64,000 nt of DNA from an uncultured Mitsuokella sp. (GCA_945877355.1 CAMCRT010000003.1:30025-94024), one strand, 5' to 3'; positions 48,256 to 58,353 are shown, counted from the first letter of the stretch. Program-made: numbers and translations. Notes: a model not told the origin generated them from the letters alone.

Positions 48256-49035
48256 ATGTATGTAAGGAAAAAGGATATGTATGGAAAAGGAGTGGTTGGA
48301 ATGGAATTGGCTGAGGAGACGGAGAATACAGAGAGGTCCCATACCGTGGACTCTCGTCCCATCACAGGGGAGGCTCGCCTGAAAACCCTTTCGGACGGGG
48401 GCGGCATATTCCTCGTCAATGATTCCATGGAGCAAAGCGTGAAGGGCTATCTAGTGGGCACGACGGAGGAGCTTCTCACCTGCAAGATGCAGATGGATGA
48501 TGCCCGCTATATCAACAGCCCGGAAAGCGGCACCGTGCTTCACTGCGCCATGCCCGGCGAGTCCTGCACCTATCGCTTTGAGGCCTATTACCAGTCCTCA
48601 AACGCCCTGCCGGAAAAGCTCTGGTATATCAAGAGCCCAACTGTGGTCTATCGGGAGCAGAGTCGGGACTTCGTGCGGGTCCCGGCCATCCTCCCCATGG
48701 TCGTTCGCTTCAAGAATGTCTACGGGGGCAGCCGGGAGCCTCGGGAGACCACCATGGTGGACATCAGCGGCAACGGAATATGCTTCATCTCCCCGGAGGA
48801 GACAGAGGAAAACAGCCCGGTGGAGATCGTCATCCCTGAGCTGCCAGGCTACGGAGAGCTTCGCACCACGGCTGTCGTCTGCCGCTGCCGGGAGAAAAAG
48901 GTTCTGAACCACGTGGTCTATCACGTGGGAGCCATGTTCACGGATCACTTGGTGCCCGCGGAAAAAATGAAGCTGGAGCGTGCCCTGACCCAGCTCCAGC
49001 GGGAATACCTGAAGCGGGGCATGGGCATCCGCTGA
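48256..49035 (+). CDS. PilZ-domain c-di-GMP-binding protein (YcgR-like); start possibly 48301
   Basis: RDFVRVPAILPMVVRF (RxxxR) and MVDISGNGICFISP (D/NxSxxG). Confidence 0.85.
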   Translation: MYVRKKDMYGKGVVGMELAEETENTERSHTVDSRPITGEARLKTLSDGGGIFLVNDSMEQSVKGYLVGTTEELLTCKMQMDDARYINSPESGTVLHCAMPGESCTYRFEAYYQSSNALPEKLWYIKSPTVVYREQSRDFVRVPAILPMVVRFKNVYGGSREPRETTMVDISGNGICFISPEETEENSPVEIVIPELPGYGELRTTAVVCRCREKKVLNHVVYHVGAMFTDHLVPAEKMKLERALTQLQREYLKRGMGIR

Positions 49036-49064
49036 GTTTCAGGAATTTCTGGAAAGGCAGTACA

Positions 49065-49883
49065 ATGCATCAATATCTTTTCTTCGTCGATGGCTTCCCC
49101 ATACGGGCCTATGGGCTCATCCTGTCGCTCTCCATCATCCTCGCCACCGGCGTGGGCTACTTCCTCGCCAAGGCGGATGGCCGGGGCTATGAGAAGCACA
49201 TCGTGGATCTCGGCATCTACACGGGAATCGCCGGCCTCATCGGCGCTCGCCTCTGGGATGTGTTCTTCTTCGACTGGGACTACTACCAGAATCACCTGTC
49301 GGAGTTCATGAATGTCTGGCAGGGGGGCATGGCTATCCAGGGGGGCGTTCTCTTGGGCGTCCTCGTGGGCGTATGGTACACGCGGAAGCATGGGCTCGAC
49401 ACGGTCCACCTCATGGACGTGCTGGCCCCCGCCATCATCCTGGGACAGGCCCTGGGCCGCAGCGCAAACCTCATGAACGGCGATGCCTTCGGCGCCCCCA
49501 CGGGCTCCTCCTTCGGCATCCTCTACCCGGAGACGACGCTGGCGTACCACACCTACGGAGCCCAGCCCCTGTGGCCCGCCGAGGTCTGGGAGTGCCAGCT
49601 GGACGTGGCGATATTCGCGGCTCTGCTGCTCTTCCGCGCCTTTCCCCATGCGAAGGGGCAGGCCTTCGCCCTCTACGTCATGCTCTACAGCACCGCCCGC
49701 TTCTGCCTGGAGTTCCTCCGGGGCGACTACACGGAGAAGGTCCTGGGCCTCTTCACCAGCGCCCAGACCACAAGCCTCGTAGCCTTCACCCTCGCCCTCC
49801 TCTGCTTTCTCCTCCTCCCCTATTTCTGGAAAAAAAGAGCTCCTCTCCCCAAGGGAAAGAAGCAAAGGCGTAAATCAGCCTGA
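49065..49883 (+). CDS. lgt: Prolipoprotein diacylglyceryl transferase
   Basis: IGARLWDVFFFDWDYY...GGMAIQGGVLLG...GQALGRSANLMNGDAFGAPTG. Confidence 0.95.
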   Translation: MHQYLFFVDGFPIRAYGLILSLSIILATGVGYFLAKADGRGYEKHIVDLGIYTGIAGLIGARLWDVFFFDWDYYQNHLSEFMNVWQGGMAIQGGVLLGVLVGVWYTRKHGLDTVHLMDVLAPAIILGQALGRSANLMNGDAFGAPTGSSFGILYPETTLAYHTYGAQPLWPAEVWECQLDVAIFAALLLFRAFPHAKGQAFALYVMLYSTARFCLEFLRGDYTEKVLGLFTSAQTTSLVAFTLALLCFLLLPYFWKKRAPLPKGKKQRRKSA

Positions 49884-49929
49884 ACGTTTCGGAACTGTCT
49901 TGCGTAACTTAGAACAATAAACCGCCCTT

Positions 49930-50105
49930 GCGAAGACGCCCTCCCATAAGCGCAGCGTTGTGGAGAGGGCGTTAAGCTTGCGTTTCTTTCGCCCTCCGCC
50001 CGGAATTCCCTAGCATAGCGGTTTAGGAATGGAGGGCGGTAAATTAAGCGGAAGAAACGCAAGTAGCCCTCGCAACTCCGTGAAGCGTTGGGAGGGCGTC
50101 TTCGC
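49930..50105. repeat. Nested inverted-repeat element (outer 17-bp perfect arms, three internal hairpins)
   Basis: GCGAAGACGCCCTCCCA (49930-49946) vs TGGGAGGGCGTCTTCGC (50089-50105); CTTGCGTTTCTT (49977-49988) vs AAGAAACGCAAG (50052-50063); CGCCCTCC (49990-49997) vs GGAGGGCG (50031-50038). Confidence 0.85.
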
Positions 50106-50229
50106 TACTCGCAGCCTCTTTTTCATCTTCTGTAAAAATTTTCGAAAAAAAGGCAAAAGCCCTTTTCTTCTCAGAGAAAATTCGCTACCATAAGAAGAAG
50201 AACAAGTCATCTCGACCGAAATAGAAAGG

Positions 50230-50901
50230 ATGAAGAATATGAATGCTACGGATATCCTAGCCCATGTGGATCACACCCTGCTGAAGCAGACGGCGACCTT
50301 TGAGGAAATCGCCACGATCTGTGAGGAGGCGCTGCGCTACCACACGGCGACGGCCATGATTCCCTCCGCCTTTGTGGCGCCCGCCGCTGCGAAGTTCCAG
50401 GGGACGGGGCTGAAGCTCGCCACCGTCGTGGGCTTTCCGAATGGCAACGCCAATACGGCGGCGAAGCTCGCCGAGACGGCCCAGGCCCTATCGGACGGTG
50501 CCGAGGAAATCGACATGGTCATCAACATCGGCTGGCTGAAGGCCGGCGATACTGCCGCCGTCACGGAGGAAATCCGCGCCCTAAAGCAGCTCGTGGGCGA
50601 CCGGGTGCTCAAGGTCATCGTGGAGACCTGCTTCCTGACAGAGGCGGAAAAGATCGCCGCCTGCAAGTGCGTCACCGAGGGCGGCGCTGACTTCATCAAG
50701 ACCTCCACAGGCTTCGGCACGAAGGGCGCGACCCTCGAGGATATCGCCCTCTTCAAGGAGCACGTGGGCAAAAATGTCGCCATCAAGGCCGCCGGCGGCA
50801 TCCACACCCGGGAGGAAATGGAGGCCTTCCTCGCGGCCGGCTGCACCCGCCTTGGCGCCAGCGCCGCCGTGAAGGTGCTCCGCTCTGAAATCGACGGCTA
50901 A
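50230..50901 (+). CDS. deoC: Deoxyribose-phosphate aldolase
   Basis: HVDHTLLKQTAT...ATVVGFPNG...DMVINIGWLKAGD...FIKTSTGFGTKGATLEDI. Confidence 0.97.
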   Translation: MKNMNATDILAHVDHTLLKQTATFEEIATICEEALRYHTATAMIPSAFVAPAAAKFQGTGLKLATVVGFPNGNANTAAKLAETAQALSDGAEEIDMVINIGWLKAGDTAAVTEEIRALKQLVGDRVLKVIVETCFLTEAEKIAACKCVTEGGADFIKTSTGFGTKGATLEDIALFKEHVGKNVAIKAAGGIHTREEMEAFLAAGCTRLGASAAVKVLRSEIDG

Positions 50902-50926
50902 AACATCTCGTAAAGGAGGGTTTCCT

Positions 50927-52099
50927 ATGAAATTCAAGCGCGTCTTTATCATCGTCCTCGACAGCATGGGCATCGGCCAGGAGCCCGATGCGGCGGACTT
51001 CGGCGATGGCCAGTGCAACACGCTGAAGTCCATCCTCACCTCAAAGGAATACGACACGCCCCATCTCGCACGCCTCGGTCTCTTCAACATTGACGGCGTC
51101 GGCTGCGGCACGCCGGCCTCCGCCCCCATCGGTGCCTACGCCCGCCTGCGGGAGCTCTCCCGGGGCAAGGACACGACGACGGGGCACTGGGAGATCGCGG
51201 GCATCGTCTCGGAGCACCCCATGCCCACCTACCCGGAGGGCTTCCCGCCCGAGATCATCGAAAAGCTCGAGAAGGCCTTCGGCAAGAAGATCCTCTGCAA
51301 CAAGCCCTACTCCGGCACGAAGGTCATCCACGACTACGGCCGGGAGCAGAAGGAGACGGGCGGCCTCATCGTCTACACCTCCGCCGACAGCGTCCTGCAG
51401 ATCGCAGCCCACGAGGACGATGTGCCCGTGGAGAAGCTCTATGAGTACTGCCGCACGGCCCGCGCTATCATGCAGGGAGAGCACGGCGTGGGACGCATCA
51501 TCGCCCGCCCCTACATCGGCGAGTATCCAAACTACGAGCGCACATCCCGCCGCCATGACTTCTCCCTGGATCCGACGGGCCCGACCATGATGGACGCCCT
51601 CTCCAAGAAGGGGCTCGCCACCATCGGCGTGGGCAAGATTTCCGATATCTTCGCCGGCCGCAGCATCTCGAAGAGCACGGGTGTCAACAAGAACAACGAC
51701 GACGGGATGGAAAAGACCCTGGCCCTCCAGAAGGAGGACTTCACCGGCCTCTGCTTCGTCAACCTCGTGGACTTCGACATGCAGTACGGCCATCGCCGGG
51801 ACATCGACGGCTATGCAAGGGCCATGACCCAGTTCGATAAGCAGCTGGGTACCTTCCTCGCCAATATGCAGGAGGACGATCTCCTGATGATTACAGCCGA
51901 CCACGGCTGCGATCCCGGCGCTCCCGGCACGGATCACACCCGGGAGTACATCCCCCTGCTCCTCTACGGCAAGCACGTGCGCCCCGTAAATCTCGGCACC
52001 TACCCCACCTTCGCTATGATTGGCGCCACCGTGGGCAATATCTTCGACGCGCCCTTCGCCACAAAGGGCGAGAGCCTCCTGCCCCGCTTTGTGGACTAA
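50927..52099 (+). CDS. deoB: Phosphopentomutase
   Basis: FIIVLDSMGIGQEPDAADFGD...TTTGHWEIAG...ITADHGCDPGAPGTDHTREYIPLL. Confidence 0.97.
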   Translation: MKFKRVFIIVLDSMGIGQEPDAADFGDGQCNTLKSILTSKEYDTPHLARLGLFNIDGVGCGTPASAPIGAYARLRELSRGKDTTTGHWEIAGIVSEHPMPTYPEGFPPEIIEKLEKAFGKKILCNKPYSGTKVIHDYGREQKETGGLIVYTSADSVLQIAAHEDDVPVEKLYEYCRTARAIMQGEHGVGRIIARPYIGEYPNYERTSRRHDFSLDPTGPTMMDALSKKGLATIGVGKISDIFAGRSISKSTGVNKNNDDGMEKTLALQKEDFTGLCFVNLVDFDMQYGHRRDIDGYARAMTQFDKQLGTFLANMQEDDLLMITADHGCDPGAPGTDHTREYIPLLLYGKHVRPVNLGTYPTFAMIGATVGNIFDAPFATKGESLLPRFVD

Positions 52100-52114
52100 G
52101 GAAAATAAAGAGCA

Positions 52115-52155
52115 AAAAAATGGCTTCAGGAACATGATTCCCGAAGCCATTTCTT
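52115..52155. terminator. Bidirectional terminator between deoB and rpmF
   Basis: AAATGGCTTC...GAAGCCATTT with flanking A/T tracts. Confidence 0.75.
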
Positions 52156-52160
52156 AATGC

Positions 52161-52340
52161 TTATTCTGCGCTTTCGAAGACTTCCTTGCCATCGTAGTAG
52201 CCGCACTCGGTGCAGACGCGATGGGGCATCTTCGGCTCGTGACACTGGGGGCACTCCACATAGCCGGGGGCCGTGAGCTTCCAGTTCGCACGACGCTTGT
52301 CGCGACGAGCCTTCGAGGTCTTTCTCTTTGGTACTGCCAA
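52161..52340 (-). CDS. rpmF: 50S ribosomal protein L32 (TTG start; absent from the supplied ORF track)
   Basis: Reverse translation: (M)[64 protein letters not shown] upstream. Confidence 0.95.
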   Translation of the reverse strand: MAVPKRKTSKARRDKRRANWKLTAPGYVECPQCHEPKMPHRVCTECGYYDGKEVFESAE

Positions 52341-52361
52341 TTCTTTCGCCTCCTGTCTTTC

Positions 52362-52925
52362 TCAGTCTTTGTTTTCTTTGAAGAAATCCTGCAATACGGC
52401 GAGCCTTGGATCCGGGACGAAGGTGTCGCAGTCGCAGCTGCCTTCATTCAGATCCTGACCGCACATGGGGCAGAGCCCCTTGCAATCGGGCTTGCAGAGC
52501 TTTGCGAGGGGTTGTGCGGCGATGATGGTATCCCGCACAACGGTATCGAGCACGAGCCTGTCGTTCTCGATGGGATTTGTCTCATCGCCGGGCCTAGCGT
52601 CCCGGGAGAACTCCTCCACAAATTCGTGGGTCTGCTCCTCGCGGGTGGGCTTCAGGCACCTGTCACAGTCAAAGGACTTCGTGCAGGTAATCTCCCCCTC
52701 CACCCGGTAGCGGGTCCCGGTGGGGAGCACGCGCCCCTCCACATGGATGGATCCAACGATGGCGTAGTCCTCCGCCTCGAGGGAAATGTCCTCCGCCGTC
52801 GTGTCGAAGGAGAAGGGTATCTCCTCGTAGGCGCCCTCCCGCTCTGCAACCATAATATGCATTTGCATCAACCTCAATACATTATATAGATGGCTTATGC
52901 CCTTGTCAATCCCCGAGACGTGCAC
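52362..52925 (-). CDS. YceD / DUF177 family protein
   Basis: CDRCLKPTREEQTHEFVEEFS...CKPDCKGLCPMCGQDLNEGSCDC; directly upstream of rpmF as usual for the family. Confidence 0.9.
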   Translation of the reverse strand: MHVSGIDKGISHLYNVLRLMQMHIMVAEREGAYEEIPFSFDTTAEDISLEAEDYAIVGSIHVEGRVLPTGTRYRVEGEITCTKSFDCDRCLKPTREEQTHEFVEEFSRDARPGDETNPIENDRLVLDTVVRDTIIAAQPLAKLCKPDCKGLCPMCGQDLNEGSCDCDTFVPDPRLAVLQDFFKENKD

Positions 52926-54117
52926 GCATCTGGCGCACCGCCTCGAACTGTACTTCCTTCAGGGGCACGCCCTTTTCCTCGGCCAGACGGCGGCAGTCCT
53001 CGTACTCGGCGGAGATGCTCACGATGCTCCCCGCCCAGGCGCTTATCTTGCAGCGCACTGTGCCGTACTTCGTCTCGATGGTGGCGATGCGCCTATTTGC
53101 CTCCAGCCGGGTGTCCACGGGGATGACCCGGAGCCCGATGCTGGTGGACTCGGAAAAGACGATGCCAGAGAGCTCCTCCTTTTTCTCCGTCTCGCAAAGG
53201 ATGGAGAGCGTCGCCGCCGGGCGATTCTTCTTCATGAAGATGGGCGTCGTCCAGACATCGAGGGCCCCCGCCGCCAGAAGCCTCTCATAGAGATAGCCGT
53301 AGACCTGGGGATTCATGTCGTCGATATTTGCCTCCAGGAGGCAGAGGGGCGAGGAGCCCCTTCCCTCGTAGTTGCCCACGTACATGCGCAGCACATTGGG
53401 CGTATCGAGCTCCGCGCTCCCAGCCCCGTAGGCGATGCGCTCCGCCGAAAACTCCCGGGGAAGGCTCATGGCTGGAGCCCCCAGCGCCTTCAGCACAGCA
53501 GCCCCCGTCGGGGTCGTGAGCTCTTGCTTTGTCCCCGTGTGGTAGCTCGAAAATCCCAGCAGGAGCTCTGCCGTGGCAGGTGCCGGCACGGGCATGGTGC
53601 CATGGGCGCACTCCACCGTCCCGGTCCCCGTATTCACTGCGGAGACGAATACTCTCTCGATGGCGAGATAATCCAGGGCGAGGGCCGTCCCCACGATATC
53701 CACGATGGAATCCACGGCTCCCACCTCGTGGAACGTGACCTCCTCATAGGGCTTTCCGTGAATCTTGCCCTCTGCCTTTGCCAGCACCTCGAATATGGCG
53801 ATTGCCTTTTCCTTCACAGGCTCCCCCAGGGAGGAAGCCTCCAGCATCTTGCGGATATCCGCAAAGGAGCGATGCCCGTGCGGATGGGCATGAGCCTTGC
53901 CTCTTTTAGGGTCGTTCCCCTCCAGGCGAATTTCCACGTAGGTGGCGTGAATGCCGCACCTCTCTACAAGGGAATCCTCCCAGGAAAACTCCCCGGCGAT
54001 GGGGATCCTAGAGAGCTCCTTTTTCAGAAAATCCCGGGGCACCCCCGCCTGGAGGAAGGCCCCCAGAAGCATGTTGCCACTGATGCCGGAAAAACAGTCA
54101 AGGTATATGGCCTTCAT
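52906..54117 (-). CDS. larC: Nickel-pincer cofactor biosynthesis protein LarC, single uninterrupted ORF
   Basis: MKAIYLDCFSGISGNMLLGAFLQAG...TFHEVGAVDSIVDIVG...HGTMPVPAPATAELL. Confidence 0.95.
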   Translation of the reverse strand: MKAIYLDCFSGISGNMLLGAFLQAGVPRDFLKKELSRIPIAGEFSWEDSLVERCGIHATYVEIRLEGNDPKRGKAHAHPHGHRSFADIRKMLEASSLGEPVKEKAIAIFEVLAKAEGKIHGKPYEEVTFHEVGAVDSIVDIVGTALALDYLAIERVFVSAVNTGTGTVECAHGTMPVPAPATAELLLGFSSYHTGTKQELTTPTGAAVLKALGAPAMSLPREFSAERIAYGAGSAELDTPNVLRMYVGNYEGRGSSPLCLLEANIDDMNPQVYGYLYERLLAAGALDVWTTPIFMKKNRPAATLSILCETEKKEELSGIVFSESTSIGLRVIPVDTRLEANRRIATIETKYGTVRCKISAWAGSIVSISAEYEDCRRLAEEKGVPLKEVQFEAVRQMRARLGD

Positions 54118-54884
54118 TCAGGCTTTCCTCCCATTCGTAGCTGGCGCAGGATCTTTGCTGCCATCATACCCGCGCCGAAGCCATTGTCGATGTTGACGAC
54201 AGCGACCCCCGCCGCGCAGCTTGCGAGCATCGACCGGAGAGCCGTCTCGCCCCCCGCTGCGACCCCATAGCCCACGCTGGTGGGCACGGCGATGACAGGC
54301 GCTGCCGTGAGGCCCCCCACGACGCTGGCGAGAGCCCCCTCCATACCAGCGCAGACGATGAGGACGCTGGCCTGCCGGATATCCTCCAGGTGGGCAAAGA
54401 GGCGGTGAATGCCCGCCACGCCGCAGTCATAATGGGTTTTCACAGCGCAGCCGCAAAGGCGGGCCGTGAGGCGCGCCTCCTCCGCCACGGGGATGTCGCT
54501 GGTCCCCGCCGTGAGGATGAGCAAGGGATGCGCCTCATCCACCGCTCCCGGCCGCTCCACATAGAGCATCCGCGCCCGTTTGTCATAGACGGCTTCCGGC
54601 AGCTCCCGCTGGACGAAGGCTGCAGTCTCCTGGCTGACCCTTGTGGCTAGGACGCTCTTTTCTGAGCGGGCGGAGAGGGCCTTCAGAATGGCGCAGGTCT
54701 CCTCCTTTGTCTTTCCCGCAGCGTAGATCGCCTCGGGAAAGCCCTGCCGCTCCTCCCGTCCATAGTCGAGGTCGGCAAAGTCAAAGGAGTCGCCTGCCTC
54801 GCACAGGGCCCTCTCCGCCTCCTCCAGGCTCATGCGCCCGTCCCGGCAGGCCTTGAGAAGCCCTCGAACCCTGCTTTTCCTCAT
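54114..54884 (-). CDS. larB: Nickel-pincer cofactor biosynthesis protein LarB
   Basis: LDYGREERQGFPEAIYAAGKTKEE...TAGTSDIPVAEEA...VCAGMEGALASVVGGL. Confidence 0.95.
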   Translation of the reverse strand: MRKSRVRGLLKACRDGRMSLEEAERALCEAGDSFDFADLDYGREERQGFPEAIYAAGKTKEETCAILKALSARSEKSVLATRVSQETAAFVQRELPEAVYDKRARMLYVERPGAVDEAHPLLILTAGTSDIPVAEEARLTARLCGCAVKTHYDCGVAGIHRLFAHLEDIRQASVLIVCAGMEGALASVVGGLTAAPVIAVPTSVGYGVAAGGETALRSMLASCAAGVAVVNIDNGFGAGMMAAKILRQLRMGGKPE

Positions 54885-55468
54885 AGCTTGGCGAGGTCTG
54901 TGCCCTTGTTGCCCACGGGAACAGGCGCCGACGGCTTCGGCTGCTGCGCCCGGGCCTGATTCATCTGACCCCGGGCCTGCTCCAGCACGGAGAGAGCCTG
55001 CTTCAGGCCAGTCTCCGCCTGCTGCACCCCCTGGAAGGTGCTCGTCACATGGCGGATGAGCTGGTCGAATACCTGATTGGCATAGGCATCCACATCCCCC
55101 TGCATCTTCGTCGCATTCTCCTGGGTCTTGTTCATGATGTCCCGCTGCTGCTGCTGGGTCTCCTCCATGAGGGTCCGCGCCTTTTCCTTCGCTTCCTTCA
55201 TGATGGTGTGCTCATCCGTCAGCCGGGCCGCATACTCCTTCGCATTCCGGAGGATACGGTCCGCCTCCGCCTGGGCGTCCTTTATGATCTTTTGCTCATT
55301 TTCCACGATCTCGTCCGCCCGCTTCATCTCCCGGGGCAGATCCTTGCGGAGCTCCTCCACGTAGTGGACGAGGTCGTTGTCATTGATGAGGATGCGCTCG
55401 GTGAAGGGAAGCGTGCGCGCGCCTGCCACCATGGCTTCGATTTTATTCAGTGTCTCTATTAATGCCAT
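54881..55468 (-). CDS. Coiled-coil protein (ATP synthase subunit b/DivIVA-like helical)
   Basis: MALIETLNKIEAMVAGARTLPFTERILIND... long charged helix, Pro/Ala tail; ATG at 55468. Confidence 0.75.
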   Translation of the reverse strand: MALIETLNKIEAMVAGARTLPFTERILINDNDLVHYVEELRKDLPREMKRADEIVENEQKIIKDAQAEADRILRNAKEYAARLTDEHTIMKEAKEKARTLMEETQQQQRDIMNKTQENATKMQGDVDAYANQVFDQLIRHVTSTFQGVQQAETGLKQALSVLEQARGQMNQARAQQPKPSAPVPVGNKGTDLAKL

Positions 55469-55472
55469 ATTG

Positions 55473-55961
55473 TTACTCCCTTTCTCTAGCCCTGCGGCTT
55501 TCGACCGCCCGCTCCACACACTCTGGCACGAGCCCCGTGAGGCTCGATCCGAAATGGATGAGCTCCCGGATGCCCGACGAGCTGACGAACGAATACTCCG
55601 GCCGCGTCAGGAGGAAAACCGTATCTATTTCAGGCCGGAAGTGGCGGATCATGTAGGCCTCATTCTGCTCATACTCCAGATCCTTGACAGAGCGGACCCC
55701 CCGCACGATGACATGGGCATCCTGCTCCTTCATATAGGTGGTGATGAGTCCCGAGAAGGAAGCCACCCGGACATTTTGCAGATGCGCCGTCGCCTCCCTG
55801 AGAAAGCCGCAGCGCTCCTCCACGGTGAAATAGCCCTTCTTCTCGATGTTGTTGAACACGCAGACGATGAGCTCGTCGAACATGCGGCTGGCCCGCTCGA
55901 AGATGTCCACATGGCCCGTCGTCACCGGATCAAAGCTCCCGGTGCAAACAGCTCGCGTCAT
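55473..55961 (-). CDS. coaD: Phosphopantetheine adenylyltransferase
   Basis: MTRAVCTGSFDPVTTGHVDIFERASRMFDELIV...VRGVRSVKDLEYE; ATG at 55961. Confidence 0.97.
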   Translation of the reverse strand: MTRAVCTGSFDPVTTGHVDIFERASRMFDELIVCVFNNIEKKGYFTVEERCGFLREATAHLQNVRVASFSGLITTYMKEQDAHVIVRGVRSVKDLEYEQNEAYMIRHFRPEIDTVFLLTRPEYSFVSSSGIRELIHFGSSLTGLVPECVERAVESRRARERE

Positions 55962-56542
55962 TCCACCGCCTCCTTTGCATCGCACTCTCTGAGATACGAG
56001 GCATGCTGGTAAAAGCTCACGCCCGTCACCGATCCATAGGGACGGCTGAGGACGAGGGCGAGCTCCTCTGTCGGAAACGGCCCCTCCTCTTTCCCATGCT
56101 CCAGCATGAGGATGCCCTCGTGGGCGAGGACTTCATTTCCCTCAAGGGCTCTCAGCACCGCTTCCGACAGTCCCTTCTTGTAGGGCGGATCGGAAAAGAT
56201 GAGATCGAAGGAGGAGCCGCCCCGGGCTAGGCGCCCCAGATAGGCGAGCACATCACCGGAGGCGATATGGCTCCTATCAAAAAGGTGCGTATGCCGGGCG
56301 TTTTTCTCAATGAGGGCCCCTGTCCTACTATCCACAAAGGTACAGGAGGCCGCTCCACGGGAAAGCGCCTCGAGGCCAAGAGCCCCGGAGCCCGCAAAGA
56401 GGTCGAGCACATGCCTACCCCGTACCTTTTCCCCAAGAATGCTGAAGACAGCCTCCTTGACCCGGTCCGCCGTCGGCCGGGTCGTGAGGCCCTTCGGCGT
56501 CATGAGGCGCGCACCGCGCGCCGATCCTGTGATGATACGCAA
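55958..56542 (-). CDS. rsmD: 16S rRNA (guanine966-N2)-methyltransferase
   Basis: MRIITGSARGARLMTPKGLTTRPTADRVKEAVFSILG...LDLFAGSGALGLEALSRGA...FSDPPYKKG. Confidence 0.97.
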   Translation of the reverse strand: MRIITGSARGARLMTPKGLTTRPTADRVKEAVFSILGEKVRGRHVLDLFAGSGALGLEALSRGAASCTFVDSRTGALIEKNARHTHLFDRSHIASGDVLAYLGRLARGGSSFDLIFSDPPYKKGLSEAVLRALEGNEVLAHEGILMLEHGKEEGPFPTEELALVLSRPYGSVTGVSFYQHASYLRECDAKEAVE

Positions 56543-56652
56543 GCTTTTCCACCTGTTCCTTTAGATTTCCCTCTATCTTATCATATTTTTCAGCTTTCGT
56601 GAACTACTATGATATAATACACAGAAAACATGATTTTCGAAAGGAAATGACC

Positions 56653-58353
56653 ATGCGCATAGCTCGCATCACAGGATGGCTTTCGTCGCACCGGCGGACG
56701 ATGGGGCTTCTCCTGCTATTCTTCCTCCTCATACTGCTGCCGCTCCCGCTTCTCCCCCGCTCTGGCGGGACGGTGCTTACGAGCGTCCCCGCCCCCACGA
56801 AGAAAATCGTCCTCGTGCCTCTGGACGGGCGTCCCCCCTGCCGTCAGTTCGTGGTGGACCTGGGGAAAATTGCCGGCCTCGACGTGGTGGTGCCTCCCAC
56901 AGAGCTCCAGGACTACTACTCCCAGCCAGGAGAGACGAAGGGTATGCAGGCCTGGCTAAAGCAGGAGGCAGAGGGAGCAGATGCCCTCATCGTCTCCATC
57001 GATCAGCTCCTCTACGGAGGGCTGCTGGCCGCCCGGGAAAAGGAGGCAAAGCCAGAGGAGGAAGAAGCCCTCCTCACCTGTCTCCGGGATATCCGCGCGG
57101 CCCATCCGGAGCTTCCCATCTACGCCTTTTCCATTCTCCCCCGGCTCCAGCCCCAGGACTCCATCGATGGCTACCAGGAGCGGCGGGACATCGTGGCCTA
57201 CGCCCGGCTCGTGGGAAAGCAGGCGGCGGGCGTGCCCGTGGACGAGGCGGAAATCGAGCGGCTTCGGGAGGCCATCCCGCCGAACTCCCTCGCCCGATAC
57301 CTGGGGCACTTTCAAAAGAACCAGGAGCTCAACGAGCGGCTCATCACCCTCGCAAAGGAAGGGGTTCTCTCCCGGCTCGTCCTGGGGCAGGACGACGGGG
57401 AGCCCTACGGCATCCCGAATATCGAAAAATTCGCCCTGAAATCTGCCATTTCCGGTGCAGGGCTTACAGATAAGGAAGTCTATCTCACCCATGGGGCGGA
57501 CGAGATAGCCGCCACCCTTTTGGCAAGCCACCAGGAGCGGGGGAAGGCGCCCCTGCGCTTCTATGTGAAGTACGCCGAGGAGAGCGCCCGGGAGCGCATC
57601 ATGCCCTACATGGCTGTCAGCACGGAGGAGAGCCTGCGGGAGAAAATCGAGCTCATCGGCGGCACGGTGACGGGCTCCCCTGAGGAGGCGGACGTGCTTC
57701 TCGCCGTCAGTGCCAACGATGCGGAGAAGGACACGCTGAAGAGCCGCAGGCCCCTTGCGAACTGGATAGCCGCCCACGCCGAAGAAAAGCCCACGGGGCT
57801 CATCGATATGAGCGTCCACTTTGACGCGGAGGAGACAGTCCTCCCCCTCCTGCTGGAGACGGGCGTACCCACGGGGAGCCTTGCCGCCTACGCGGGCTGG
57901 AACACCATGAGCAATTCTGCCGGCACCGCCGTCGCCGAGACCGCCCTCTTTGTCCGCAGCCTGCAGGAAGCCCAGGAGGACGGGCCAGCTCGAAATGCTG
58001 CCCTTGCCAATATCCATTTTGTGCAAAATCGGATCCTGGAGGACAATTTCTACCTCAAGAGCACCATCAGCGACGTGAACCACGCCCTCAAAAAGGCAGG
58101 CTACAGGAATACGGCGGATCTCGATCTCACGAAGAACTATCGCTGGGCCAATGCCATGGTGCAGACAGAGCTCAAGGCCCGTCTCGCCTCCTACCGCTGG
58201 ACCAAGTCCTTCCGGGCTCCCTTCCCCCTGCAGCTGCCCTCTGGCACAAGGCAAGTCCGCCTGCGGGATATGACGGTGGAGGCGAGCTTTCCCTGGCCCC
58301 GGACCTTCGAGATTTATCTGGAGACGACCCCGACGGTGGAGCTTCTCCCCTGA
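56653..58353 (+). CDS. DUF4127 family protein; start 56647 or 56653
   Basis: KKIVLVPLDGRPPCRQFVVDLGKIAGLDVVVPP...GWNTMSNSAGTAVAE; N-terminal TM. ORF opens at 56599 but a TATAAT lies at 56613. Confidence 0.88.
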   Translation: MRIARITGWLSSHRRTMGLLLLFFLLILLPLPLLPRSGGTVLTSVPAPTKKIVLVPLDGRPPCRQFVVDLGKIAGLDVVVPPTELQDYYSQPGETKGMQAWLKQEAEGADALIVSIDQLLYGGLLAAREKEAKPEEEEALLTCLRDIRAAHPELPIYAFSILPRLQPQDSIDGYQERRDIVAYARLVGKQAAGVPVDEAEIERLREAIPPNSLARYLGHFQKNQELNERLITLAKEGVLSRLVLGQDDGEPYGIPNIEKFALKSAISGAGLTDKEVYLTHGADEIAATLLASHQERGKAPLRFYVKYAEESARERIMPYMAVSTEESLREKIELIGGTVTGSPEEADVLLAVSANDAEKDTLKSRRPLANWIAAHAEEKPTGLIDMSVHFDAEETVLPLLLETGVPTGSLAAYAGWNTMSNSAGTAVAETALFVRSLQEAQEDGPARNAALANIHFVQNRILEDNFYLKSTISDVNHALKKAGYRNTADLDLTKNYRWANAMVQTELKARLASYRWTKSFRAPFPLQLPSGTRQVRLRDMTVEASFPWPRTFEIYLETTPTVELLP

